Source: JBGTIS01 sp041745535 (GTDB taxonomy: Bacteria > Bacteroidota > Bacteroidia > Cytophagales > Cyclobacteriaceae). From it: a DNA stretch of 64,000 bases. The stretch covers positions 1 to 64,000 of the forward strand of contig JBGTIS010000261.1 in NCBI GenBank assembly GCA_041745535.1, written 5' to 3'. Shown piece after piece: positions 1 to 8,461 of the stretch (within the stretch, counting starts at the first letter, position 1; every line of letters begins with the position of its first letter). The position numbers were made by a program, and so were the translations under genes. The notes beneath the pieces are model-generated. The model was not told where the DNA came from and searched no databases. It saw only the letters and a list, made by a program, of their open reading frames with translations.

Positions 1-265
1 CGGTGACCACAATCTTGGCAAACCGGGTAGGCAGATCATGAGTTTCGGCAATTACCCATACGCCTGCTTCCGGTCCGTTTGGCCCGGTAACCACACCGCC
101 CAGGTCATCAGCCGCAATGGGTTCATCGTCTGGTTTGTTACAGGCATTTAATCCGGTAAGGATAATCGTCAGGATGATGGGCAGAATTTTGGTAAAAAGA
201 CAGGACTGTTTCTTTACGATTTGAAATGATGAATGAATCGATTGAAGGGTTGCTTTCAATTCCAT
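1..265 (-). CDS. Lipoprotein with carboxypeptidase-regulatory-like domain, partial (C-terminus outside window)
   Basis: Only the first 88 codons are inside the window; the gene runs off the left edge. The start codon is the ATG on the minus strand at 265. A basic N-terminus leads into a hydrophobic stretch (LPIILTIILTG) ending in LNAC, which fits a lipoprotein signal with the acylated Cys just after it. The next segment (GGVVTGPNGPEAGVW) is the opening strand of a carboxypeptidase-regulatory-like beta-sandwich, as found in long cell-surface proteins of Bacteroidota, Planctomycetes and Acidobacteria. The function of the whole protein cannot be judged from this piece. The signal is directly visible; the fold is by family resemblance. 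Confidence 0.6.
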   Translation of the reverse strand, partial: MELKATLQSIHSSFQIVKKQSCLFTKILPIILTIILTGLNACNKPDDEPIAADDLGGVVTGPNGPEAGVWVIAETHDLPTRFAKIVVT

Positions 266-656
266 GATAGTCAGGTTAAGTGGAAATAGACCGCACAGTA
301 TGGAGGACTGTGCGACGTTTTATTAAGAAATTAATTTTTACAAAAAACTGCTAATAATTACAATGTCATCTCATCATATCAACCAGGCGCTCCGGGACAT
401 TCTCTCAGGAGAATTTCAGCACGAAATATCAAGTGTAAAAAGGTACGTTATTTCCTGGAAATGGGCAAGTAATTAGGGGTAAGAATGGAAATCCTTATTA
501 TAGAGATTTGGTTAGTGTTACAACTTTATTTCTTAATAAACTGGAACATATTTGAAAATACTAGAAAAAAACTGCAACTGAAATGTACAGGTTAGCTGTA
601 CAAATTAAGGATCATTTTGGGTTCAGTATCAAACCTGCTCGATTAGTAAATGACAA
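266..656. other. Gene-free gap with possible decayed coding scraps
   Basis: No intact gene. Short open stretches on the plus strand read like protein but are broken by stops and frame changes: one of 37 codons from the ATG at 362, a second in another frame at about 445-554 (contains FPGNG and NPYYRDLV), and a third ending at about 660 (contains EMYRLAVQ and DHFGF). They could be fragments of one inactivated gene. I cannot assign a family. The interval lies between a normal lipoprotein gene and a strongly AT-rich gene, so it may mark an edge of acquired DNA. Confidence 0.25.
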
Positions 657-3557
657 TTAATTTTTTGTCGAGGGTAAATTAAAATATTTATATTTAAGTT
701 CTGCCAATATGGAATTAAATTCCTTTTTTAATTCTGTTTCAATAGCCTCACATATATTTTTATTACCCTTTAATCTATTAATTATGATGGAATTGTGAAT
801 GTCTATCAGCCATTTTGCATCAAAGTTTTTATAATTAAATTTTATAGGATTTAGTAACCACAGTTCAAATTCATTGAGATTTTTAAAAACCTCAAATTCA
901 GTTCTATTAAAATCAATCTCACGGTAATACAACACATAAATATAATTTAAAAAAACCAGATCAGTTAACTTGTTTGTACCATATTCAATTGATCTTCCTC
1001 CTTTGTTCAGATTAGTTTGTTCAGTATAGAGTTGAAAGTAATTTTTTGAGTTATAATCGTAACTGGAATGCAATATTAGGGCTTCAAAAAATTTACTATT
1101 GAATTTTTCATTTAGATTTATTTCAAATTCGTTGAGTAAAATTTGCCTACATTTATTATCACAACCATCCACCAAGTGGACTAAGTGAATATAGTTTGTA
1201 TGCTTTCCATCATCTGAGGTGCACTTTGAAATTGCAGCTTTAATTAATTGGATGTTATCAATTTTATAAACCGGATAAAATTTTGCCAACGCTTGTGGAA
1301 CCTGTTTTATTAAATTTTTGTATTTGTTACTTTCAAATTCATCTCCTTTAATAGCAATAGATAAAATTTTTATTAGGTTGGTTTCTAGAAGTAAATAGCC
1401 TTTAAACAGAATAAAATTTGAGAACTTATCGAGGTCAACATTTAAAAATTCTTTTTCTATTTCAAGGAATTTCAAAAGTGAAACTTCACAATTACTAAAC
1501 TGCTCTTTAGAAATATCTAAACGGGAAAATACCGAAAATAAGTTTGAAAAGATGGCCCTTAATTTAAACTTAAATACATAATTACTTAATTGCTCAACTA
1601 GTAGAGGATTTCTGTAAGGATTAGAAAAAATATTATTTTCAAAAAAGGAAGAAGTAAAATTATTTAATTTTTCTATTAACTTAAGTAAGCAATCCTCTTT
1701 AACCTCAATGATGTCTACTTTTTTCAAAATCTCATTAAGATTATTCGGCTGAATGTGTAAGATTGCTTCCGTCAAAATAAACTCATTAAAAAATTTAAGA
1801 CCAAAATCAGGAGTTTGAGCACTTGAAATAAGGCCTCTGAAAACTTTCTCTGTTAATGCTTTATACCGGTTAAAAGTATCGTAAACAATGTAATTTGCAT
1901 TGATATGCACATAAAGAAGAAAATACAGTTGAAATAAATTTTTTGGAAAATCTGGGCCAAATTGTTGCTTTCCACCATTTTTATAGAGCTTATTCAAATT
2001 GTCTATTTCGAAAATAATTTGCTCGATTTCATCTTGAAGGTGGTAGATTAACACATTTTCTTTTAAATCAATTAAATAGTTTTTCACTTCCTTGTCTACC
2101 CTGAATTCAATTTCATCATAAATAACCTTATCTAAATCTATTGATTTGATATCATTTAGTATTTCTTGACTATCGGCTAGTGGATAATAAAAAAACAGGT
2201 TATGAAGATTTCTTAAATTCAATTTCGTTAAGAAGTACTCGATTTCTTTTCCTTCCCTTCCTTTTAAATTTTTTTCGTTTGCTTTGTAAATGGTAAATGA
2301 GGTCTTATAGTTGTTTGTGGCAACGAGGTAATTTCCATACGCATATTCCGCATTGTTGTAATTTTCATTTCCAAGCCCTATTTTTAGTTTACTCACTAAA
2401 TTATTAAAATTGAGGGTACGGTAATTACAACTAAGGCAGTCACAAGTTATATTATTTGACAACGAAATATTTTTGGTAATTCCTTCTTCTCCTTCTACAA
2501 ACTTAAAGTGATGCCTGAAGGAAAAGCCTAAATTTCTTTTTTTCCTTTTTGCAACTAATTGATAATCCTTAATAGCAATTATTTCTTTAATCAAGCAATG
2601 GTTAAGAAACACAAAAATCCATTCCACTTTATTTTTGGCCTCAATTACATTTAATTTGGTGATTTCTGCTTGTAGCGCATTAGAAAAGGCTATTTCATCA
2701 TTATTAATATTAATTTCATGCAGGAGATCATATATTTCGCTATTAATCGTGAATAAACTTCTTTCGTTGTAATGCCAAACATGTTCATCAAGGATATTAA
2801 AAGGAGAAATACGTGCGATATAATTGGGGTCTACAAAACTTAAACCTTCAAATCTTTTTAAACTGTTATAAATTTTATCAATGATATGGATAGGTTTTTG
2901 TTTTTTTTGTGGTGCTTCCCTTGCAAGCTCGAATAATTTATCTGTTGAAGATTTTTCCTTTTCTTTTATAAACCTATCCTTATGAAAAAGAAAAAGTAAT
3001 TCTTTAAGCTTGTTTTCATCCATTAAATCTTTTAAAATAAACTTTTGGCATTTTGCTCTGTCACTTGAAGCGTAAAATCTTATTTCTTTTATGTTAGAAA
3101 CAATTACCCAATCGCACCTTCCTCCCATTTTAGGCGCATACTCAAATGCCTGGTCAACAGAAGTTTGTTGGGGAGGCCTATTTTGTTTTTCATCCAAATC
3201 AGTCTTTGCGTTTTTTATTTCAATGACTACTCTTACATCATCGTGCATAGCATTGACAAAAAAGTATCCTAATGCAGCATCAGGCTTAGTACCATCAATA
3301 GTCGATTTTTTCTCGTATTTTAACTGCCATTTAGTTGAATTACCATAATTAAAACCTAATATAACTCCGAAAAAAGAATTTATAAATCGAGGTTTTATTT
3401 CTTCCTCTTTCGCCACTTGAATCTTTCCTGAATCTATTTCCTTAACCCACTCACTAATTTCAATTTTTATTGCACGAATGTCAGTAACACTTGATAGGGT
3501 AAAATCGGTTGAATAGGTAGATAAAAAACTTTTTGAGAAAATTGGCTTTAATTCCAT
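657..3557 (-). CDS. Large PD-(D/E)XK-nuclease-like protein, candidate defence effector
   Basis: 966 residues, ATG start at 3557. The N-terminal ~180 residues match the layout of restriction-type nuclease domains at the front of type IIG/Eco57I-like and HsdR-like enzymes: D93 in KPDAALG, then VVIEIK with E113 and K115, a QAFEYA motif at 136-141 and a strand WVIVSNIKEIRFY at 150-162. No methyltransferase (no NPPY or SAM motif), helicase or Walker motif follows. Instead there is a CDCLSC cluster (Cys 372, 374, 377) close to HH 349-350, possibly zinc-binding, and then roughly 550 residues of mostly alpha-helical, Leu/Asn/Lys-rich sequence without a recognisable domain. The gene is much more AT-rich than its neighbours and stands alone, which suggests transfer. 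A nuclease with a large helical sensor half would fit an antiphage effector, but this is inference. Coding is certain; function is not. Confidence 0.75.
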   Translation of the reverse strand: MELKPIFSKSFLSTYSTDFTLSSVTDIRAIKIEISEWVKEIDSGKIQVAKEEEIKPRFINSFFGVILGFNYGNSTKWQLKYEKKSTIDGTKPDAALGYFFVNAMHDDVRVVIEIKNAKTDLDEKQNRPPQQTSVDQAFEYAPKMGGRCDWVIVSNIKEIRFYASSDRAKCQKFILKDLMDENKLKELLFLFHKDRFIKEKEKSSTDKLFELAREAPQKKQKPIHIIDKIYNSLKRFEGLSFVDPNYIARISPFNILDEHVWHYNERSLFTINSEIYDLLHEININNDEIAFSNALQAEITKLNVIEAKNKVEWIFVFLNHCLIKEIIAIKDYQLVAKRKKRNLGFSFRHHFKFVEGEEGITKNISLSNNITCDCLSCNYRTLNFNNLVSKLKIGLGNENYNNAEYAYGNYLVATNNYKTSFTIYKANEKNLKGREGKEIEYFLTKLNLRNLHNLFFYYPLADSQEILNDIKSIDLDKVIYDEIEFRVDKEVKNYLIDLKENVLIYHLQDEIEQIIFEIDNLNKLYKNGGKQQFGPDFPKNLFQLYFLLYVHINANYIVYDTFNRYKALTEKVFRGLISSAQTPDFGLKFFNEFILTEAILHIQPNNLNEILKKVDIIEVKEDCLLKLIEKLNNFTSSFFENNIFSNPYRNPLLVEQLSNYVFKFKLRAIFSNLFSVFSRLDISKEQFSNCEVSLLKFLEIEKEFLNVDLDKFSNFILFKGYLLLETNLIKILSIAIKGDEFESNKYKNLIKQVPQALAKFYPVYKIDNIQLIKAAISKCTSDDGKHTNYIHLVHLVDGCDNKCRQILLNEFEINLNEKFNSKFFEALILHSSYDYNSKNYFQLYTEQTNLNKGGRSIEYGTNKLTDLVFLNYIYVLYYREIDFNRTEFEVFKNLNEFELWLLNPIKFNYKNFDAKWLIDIHNSIIINRLKGNKNICEAIETELKKEFNSILAELKYKYFNLPSTKN

Positions 3558-4294
3558 TAAAAAGGACTATTTGACTTTATGAAAGCTATTTGCAATATAC
3601 AATAGTAACAGTAGAATAATTACCCCAATTCCACTAGGAGAAATTAGAACGATACTTATTGTTAAGGATATAGCCATTAAGTTTTGCTCAAGGAGTTTGT
3701 AGTAGGCCTTGCTCAAATTTCTTGTAATACTCGTTGTAAGAAGTTTGATAAAGAAATATTGTAATCCTCGCTATCGCTTATATACTCAGCATCATTCTTT
3801 ACTTACTCAAAGAAATTGCAATACTTATTCTTTATTTTTCAGTGCAAAATACCTAAAATTGGGTATTGACACAAGGGCATTAATAATTATACCTGTATCA
3901 ATACAGCGAATATATAGCGCATGAATATAAAACATTAACTCAAAGAACTTACGGTTAAAGTAAGACTCTGTAATGTTATACAAATAGCACAGGAAAGGAA
4001 ACTATTGGGATAAGGCTGTAGCAGAAAGGATTTTCAAAATACTCAAATTGGAATTGATAGGCTAGGTAAACTTAAAAACTGTTGTAGTTGCAAAAATTAA
4101 GATCTTTGAGTTTTTAAAATTCTGGTATAATAGAAAAAGAATGCAAGCCTCCATAGGGTATTTAACACAGATAAATTTTTAGGCAAAACAGAGTTATCAC
4201 AAAAATGCTGCTTAATTTTTTGTCCAGTTTTTTATTGCAAGTTCACAAACTACTTACCATAAGCAAGTGGACAAAAGTAATAAAGTACTCCTTG

Positions 4295-4377
4295 CCGGAT
4301 GAGTGATAAGGAATTCCGGTGGCCGACACCCGGCATCCCTATCATAGGACCCCGGAATTCGGCCCAGCCTCATCCGG
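4295..4377. repeat. Multi-branched GC-rich palindrome (possible structured RNA or palindromic repeat unit)
   Basis: Nested perfect stems are visible: CCGGATGAG (4295-4303) with CTCATCCGG (4369-4377), and inside it GAATTCCGG (4311-4319) with CCGGAATTC (4352-4360). The apical part can form two more small hairpins: GCCG (4322-4325) with CGGC (4331-4334), and CCTAT (4338-4342) with ATAGG (4344-4348). The element is GC-rich within AT-rich surroundings. It is not a tRNA (no T-arm consensus, no acceptor end) and has no U-tract like a terminator. It could be a REP-like intergenic repeat, a miniature element or a small RNA. Confidence 0.55.
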
Positions 4378-4455
4378 GGATACCTGAAAATTTATGTCTA
4401 CCTACTTATCAAGCTTTGTAAAAGGTATTTTAACAAATAGTACCAGCTTGAAAAC

Positions 4456-4497
4456 GGAAATTATGACAAGCACTGTTTCAGACTTGTCATAATTTCC
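4456..4497 (-). terminator. Hairpin terminator of the malectin/SprB gene
   Basis: A perfect 15-bp inverted repeat, GGAAATTATGACAAG (4456-4470) with CTTGTCATAATTTCC (4483-4497), loop of 12 nt, lies 13 nt beyond the stop codon at 4511. The T-rich flank is better on the plus strand (TTTTGTTTT after 4497) than on the minus strand (GTTTTC), so it may act in both directions. Confidence 0.7.
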
Positions 4498-4510
4498 TTT
4501 TGTTTTATAA

Positions 4511-7360
4511 CTATCTAGTTACTACGAACCTTCTTTTGAATACTTTATTATTGACAATGACTTCCATAATATAAGTGCCTTTTTTAAAGTGGCTGATATC
4601 TATGGCCGCATCGTTCAGAAAACTGGTTTTCTGCACAAACACCTGCTGTCCTGTTGTACTGTAAATGCGTACCGTACCTGTCTGTCCTGCCAGGGAGTTG
4701 GGCAGACTGATATGCAGCAGGCCGTCGCCCGGTACAGGATATAGCTTAAAGGCCAGGTCTTCATTTTCCGGATTATCTACCGCTGTTGGTTCCTCACAAT
4801 CCAGGCCCACTATCACTTCCTGGGTCACACTTGCCTTGTTCGCATCGGTAACGGTAACCTGATAGGTGCCTGCCAACAGGCTATCGGGATTTACATTGTT
4901 GCTCCATCTGGTGTTGTACGGGAAAGTGCCGCCTTCTATGGTTAACGTTACAAATCCGGCTGTATCGCAGGTAGCATTGGTTACCTGCACTTCAACCGAA
5001 AGTCCGGCAGGCTGGCCAATTACCACTTCTACTTCCTTTTCACAGCCGGCAGCATCCTTTACCACTGGATGATAGGTACCGGCAGCCAGCGCATTGGAAT
5101 TATTCGCGCCCCACAAGATATTGTATGGGGAAACGCCACCAGAGATTTCCAGACTGGCACTGCCATCTTTCGCGCCGAAAGCACTGGCATCCACGGTATT
5201 CACCACCACTGCAAGGGCTGATTCAGGTTGGGTAATCACTACTTTCTTCTCTATCTGTGCACCCATAGCATCAGTTACTACTACGGTGTGTTCACCGGCA
5301 GGCAAGGCTTCCGGATCAGCGTTATTCTGCCATACCGTAGTATAGGGTTCGGTACCGCCCGTTACGGTAACCGCAGCCGTTCCGGTACCACCAAAGCAAG
5401 CTGGATTCGTGGTTTTAATGTCTACCGCCAGTGTTTCCGGATCACCAATGGTGAAATCTTCGCTTATTGAACAGCCATTGGCATCGGTCACGGTCAGGGT
5501 GTAATCGCCCGCACCCAATGCCTCCGGATTTACGCCATCGCCCCAGGCATAGGTATAAGGTTCGGTACCACCACTAACCGTAGCCGTGGCTGTACCGTCG
5601 GTGGCATTAGCAGCTGTCGCGTTGGCAGCTTCAATGGTAACTGAAAGGGCTTCCGGCTGCTGTATGGTGATTTCCACAGATTTTTCCTGGCCGCTGGCAT
5701 CCGTTACAATTACTTTATAGGTGCCGGCCAGTAGTTGTTGCGGATCAATGCCCGTACCCCAGTTAATGGTATACGGACCGGTGCCTCCTGTGGCTTTTAC
5801 GGTAGCAGCACCGGTACCACCAAAACAGGTAGCATCTTTTTTGGTAAAAGATAGGGTGAGCGGTTTAATTTCTATAATTTCAAAACCTTTTACACTGGGG
5901 TTATTGGCAAATGCTCCAAAGCTGATAGTTACCGAACCATTGCTGGTTACATTGTAAGACCGCATAATCCCCACATAGTTGCCAGCTTCTTCAAATACAT
6001 CTATGGCCCTTTCTACCGTATCACCATTGATAATAATATCAAAAATCCGGTGTTTTTTATTTTCAATACTTTCCTGGGTTAAGAAAATTTCTGCCAGATA
6101 GATGCGCACATTTACGGCCGCGCCATCCGGAACTGGGAACGACCAGGTCATGTTGGCGCCATCGACTATTTCGCTAAAGCGTTCCGTCTGGAACAAAGCC
6201 AGTGGTACATAGGCCGGTACGGAAGGATTCACCGTTACAGGTTTGTTAGTACTATAAAAGCTGCCTTCATTAACATATTCGGAAGGGGTTGCTGGTGAAT
6301 CAGCGGCAAAGGGCATCCGCTCGGAGTCAGATACATCGTCCAGCGCAGAACCTCCTGCATTGATCCGGTACAGAAACTTGGTTACTTTTTCGCTAATGGT
6401 AATAATGAATTTTTTGCTGACAGCCCCATCTTTATCCGTGGCCGTAATGGTAGCGTTATAAAATACGGCATCGGTGGGTTTGGTGGGCCATACCAGGGTG
6501 GCGGTTCCATCTCCTTTGTCGGTAAATGTGTATGTACCCGGGGTAATGGCTACACCGTTCTGGTCTTTCACACTCAGGCTTAGCGTTACCGCATCGCCAT
6601 CTTTTTCTGTGGTAGTAAAAGTGGCATTAATTATTTCTCCGGCTTCGGCCCTTACCAGGGGAAGTTTCGCGAATTGGGGCGGTAGATTAGCATTGGCGCC
6701 CTTGGGGCCGATAATTTCAATCCCCTTGATGGCGGGGTTCTGAATTTCTTTCAGCAGATCAATATCCAGGTTCCCATCGGTTACTTCCACTTTATAGGAC
6801 TGAACCAGGGCTACATTCCATCCTGCTGCCGCTGTGGCATCGAATTGCTCACTAACGACTTTATTTTCTACAGCTACATCAAATACCCTTTTGCCAGGAT
6901 CCTGTGCGCCTTCCCAGATTTCGGCAAACAACAGGTTTACCGTATACATGCCTGGTACGGATACAGGAAAGTCCCAGGTCTGACTGATTTTATTCCTGGA
7001 AACGCTGAACCTTTCCGTAGCGAATAACTTATTGGGGTATCCGGTATCGTTGGTACCTGTAAAGCCCGGCACACCAAAGGCAAGGTCTTCCGTAAGTTCA
7101 TCGGTGATGGTAAGGTATGGCGAAGGATTTCCTTTTTTGGCGCTTCCATGTGTAAATGTGGCGGCCTGGTCTGCGCTCCAATTGATAGGTTCTGCATCTA
7201 TTTGATCGCCGCCTGCATTTACCCGATAAAGAATTTGTGTATTTTGACCTTTCAATTCGGGCGCGAAGATGCTCCCTACAGCAACCAGCAGAAGTGCTAC
7301 CATCCATACCGTACGGGCAGTGGCAGGTAGCATCCGGTTCTTCAGTATATCAGTAAACAT
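4511..7360 (-). CDS. Secreted malectin-domain / SprB-repeat protein with T9SS sorting domain
   Basis: 949 residues from the ATG at 7360; an upstream in-frame TTG at 7393 is less likely because the signal peptide follows the ATG closely. Order: signal peptide (to about 39), malectin-like domain 1 (about 42-218, starts ILYRVNAGG), an Ig-like cadherin-type domain (about 228-325), malectin-like domain 2 (about 328-498, starts FLYRINAGG), five SprB-type repeats (about 502-860, each ending in GxYxVxVTDAxG followed by a QP or GxP linker), and a C-terminal T9SS sorting domain (about 870-949, FKLYPVPGDG ... GTYIMEV ... FVVTR). Malectin domains bind glycans and the CTD sends the protein through the type IX system to the surface. 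Likely role: surface carbohydrate binding or adhesion. No enzyme domain is seen. Confidence 0.85.
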   Translation of the reverse strand: MFTDILKNRMLPATARTVWMVALLLVAVGSIFAPELKGQNTQILYRVNAGGDQIDAEPINWSADQAATFTHGSAKKGNPSPYLTITDELTEDLAFGVPGFTGTNDTGYPNKLFATERFSVSRNKISQTWDFPVSVPGMYTVNLLFAEIWEGAQDPGKRVFDVAVENKVVSEQFDATAAAGWNVALVQSYKVEVTDGNLDIDLLKEIQNPAIKGIEIIGPKGANANLPPQFAKLPLVRAEAGEIINATFTTTEKDGDAVTLSLSVKDQNGVAITPGTYTFTDKGDGTATLVWPTKPTDAVFYNATITATDKDGAVSKKFIITISEKVTKFLYRINAGGSALDDVSDSERMPFAADSPATPSEYVNEGSFYSTNKPVTVNPSVPAYVPLALFQTERFSEIVDGANMTWSFPVPDGAAVNVRIYLAEIFLTQESIENKKHRIFDIIINGDTVERAIDVFEEAGNYVGIMRSYNVTSNGSVTISFGAFANNPSVKGFEIIEIKPLTLSFTKKDATCFGGTGAATVKATGGTGPYTINWGTGIDPQQLLAGTYKVIVTDASGQEKSVEITIQQPEALSVTIEAANATAANATDGTATATVSGGTEPYTYAWGDGVNPEALGAGDYTLTVTDANGCSISEDFTIGDPETLAVDIKTTNPACFGGTGTAAVTVTGGTEPYTTVWQNNADPEALPAGEHTVVVTDAMGAQIEKKVVITQPESALAVVVNTVDASAFGAKDGSASLEISGGVSPYNILWGANNSNALAAGTYHPVVKDAAGCEKEVEVVIGQPAGLSVEVQVTNATCDTAGFVTLTIEGGTFPYNTRWSNNVNPDSLLAGTYQVTVTDANKASVTQEVIVGLDCEEPTAVDNPENEDLAFKLYPVPGDGLLHISLPNSLAGQTGTVRIYSTTGQQVFVQKTSFLNDAAIDISHFKKGTYIMEVIVNNKVFKRRFVVTR

Positions 7361-7616
7361 TGATGTAAGAATAAAATGATAATTATAAAACAATTATATA
7401 TAAATATATGATTTTAATAGCAATTAAACTTATTTAAATGCAATTAATTTAAAAAATAGTTAAAAAAATTAGGCGGGTTAATTTTGTAACTTAGTTTGTC
7501 TTCAAATATAGTGTAATGTTTTTTTTATTTTAATTAACTCTTTTGTAATTAATATAGTTAATGATAAAAAGGCAGCCAGGCAACTAAAAAATAATAACGC
7601 ACGAAACTGTATCAAT

Positions 7617-8249
7617 ATGAAAATAGGAATAATAGGATCGGGTAATATTGGTGGAAACTTTGGTACCCATCTGGCACGGGCAGGCCATCAGGTAATGTTC
7701 AGTTCCCGGAATCCGGGTCAATTAACCAGCCTGGCCGACCAGGCAGGAGAAAACGCCCAAACAGGCTCCATTGAGGAAGCCGCGTCTTTTGGTGAGGTGG
7801 TTGTTTTGTCAGTGCCGTTTAAAGCGATTGAAGATATCGCCAAAGCCATAGGCGACAAGGTAAAAGGAAAGGTAATCATCGATACCTGTAATCCTTATCC
7901 TGGAAGAGATGGAGCGGTGGCTACTAATGTGATGAATGATGACGCTATGCGGCAGTCGGCCTATACCGTTACACATTTTCCGGGTGCGAAAGTGGTAAAA
8001 GCCCTGAATACCATTTACTACGTGCATTTAAAAGAACATGCCTTTCGTTCCGAAGGGAACCGAACCGGATTGCCCATTGCCGGCGACGATGAGGAGGCCA
8101 AGAAAACGGTAAGTCAGTTATTGCAGGATATAGGTTTTGATCCAGTTGATGTGGGTACCATAGCCGATTCAAAGGTAATGGAAGTTGATCAGGCTTTATA
8201 CAACAAGCCCATGCCTGCACAGGCCATTAAGGAAAAATTAAAAAAATAA
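7617..8249 (+). CDS. NADPH-dependent reductase of the F420:NADP oxidoreductase-like family (COG2085)
   Basis: 210 residues. It begins with a classic Rossmann nucleotide-binding motif (GIIGSGNIGG, residues 4-13) followed by FSSRNP, the usual pattern for NADP(H) preference in COG2085 reductases. DTCNPYPGRDG and VVKALNTIYY further on are typical of the family. Members bind NADP(H) and a flavin or deazaflavin partner; nothing here shows F420 use, and Bacteroidota generally do not make F420, so the substrate is unknown. Cytoplasmic, single gene, followed by a separate plus-strand gene after 212 bp. Confidence 0.85.
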   Translation: MKIGIIGSGNIGGNFGTHLARAGHQVMFSSRNPGQLTSLADQAGENAQTGSIEEAASFGEVVVLSVPFKAIEDIAKAIGDKVKGKVIIDTCNPYPGRDGAVATNVMNDDAMRQSAYTVTHFPGAKVVKALNTIYYVHLKEHAFRSEGNRTGLPIAGDDEEAKKTVSQLLQDIGFDPVDVGTIADSKVMEVDQALYNKPMPAQAIKEKLKK

Positions 8250-8461
8250 TTTAATTCTCTTTATCTATCGTATTTCCAGGGGTAAGGATCTGGTGTTCAA
8301 CTTTTGATCTATTCGTTTGTTGTTTGTTTTCCTGAAAATGTCCATATTATCGACAAATTTGAAAGTTGGTAAAAAAAGCTAAAACCGAAGGGCAAGTATC
8401 CTGACCGGAATAGCTTTTGGTACGACTGGTGGTTGGACAGCACAATAAATTGATAATAGTT

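Larger units (their letters stand above)
3558..4510. other. Gene-free 0.95-kb region
   Basis: AT-rich sequence with no convincing gene. A 71-codon open frame at 3709-3924 (plus) lacks any family feature and has random-looking composition, so I do not call it. The region holds the upstream DNA of the nuclease-like gene, a GC-rich branched palindrome at 4295-4377 and a terminator hairpin at 4456-4497. Confidence 0.5.

Noticed and set aside
657..3557. Type IIG restriction-modification enzyme
   Set aside because: The nuclease-type N-terminus fits, but there is no NPPY or SAM-binding motif in the remaining ~780 residues and no methyltransferase nearby.
3709..3924. 71-codon open frame on the plus strand in the gene-free region
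   Set aside because: No signal, family motif or start context; composition is what AT-rich noncoding DNA gives by chance.
4295..4377. tRNA or integron attC site at the branched palindrome
   Set aside because: No T-arm or acceptor consensus for tRNA and no core-site motifs of attC recombination sites.
5094..5957. Plus-strand open frames within the SprB repeat region
   Set aside because: They are shadows of the repeat-rich minus-strand gene, with no start context or family features.
7503..7510. Exact minus-strand TATATTTG (-7 type) upstream of the malectin gene
   Set aside because: No -33 TTG at the right spacing, and such octamers are frequent by chance in this AT-rich DNA.
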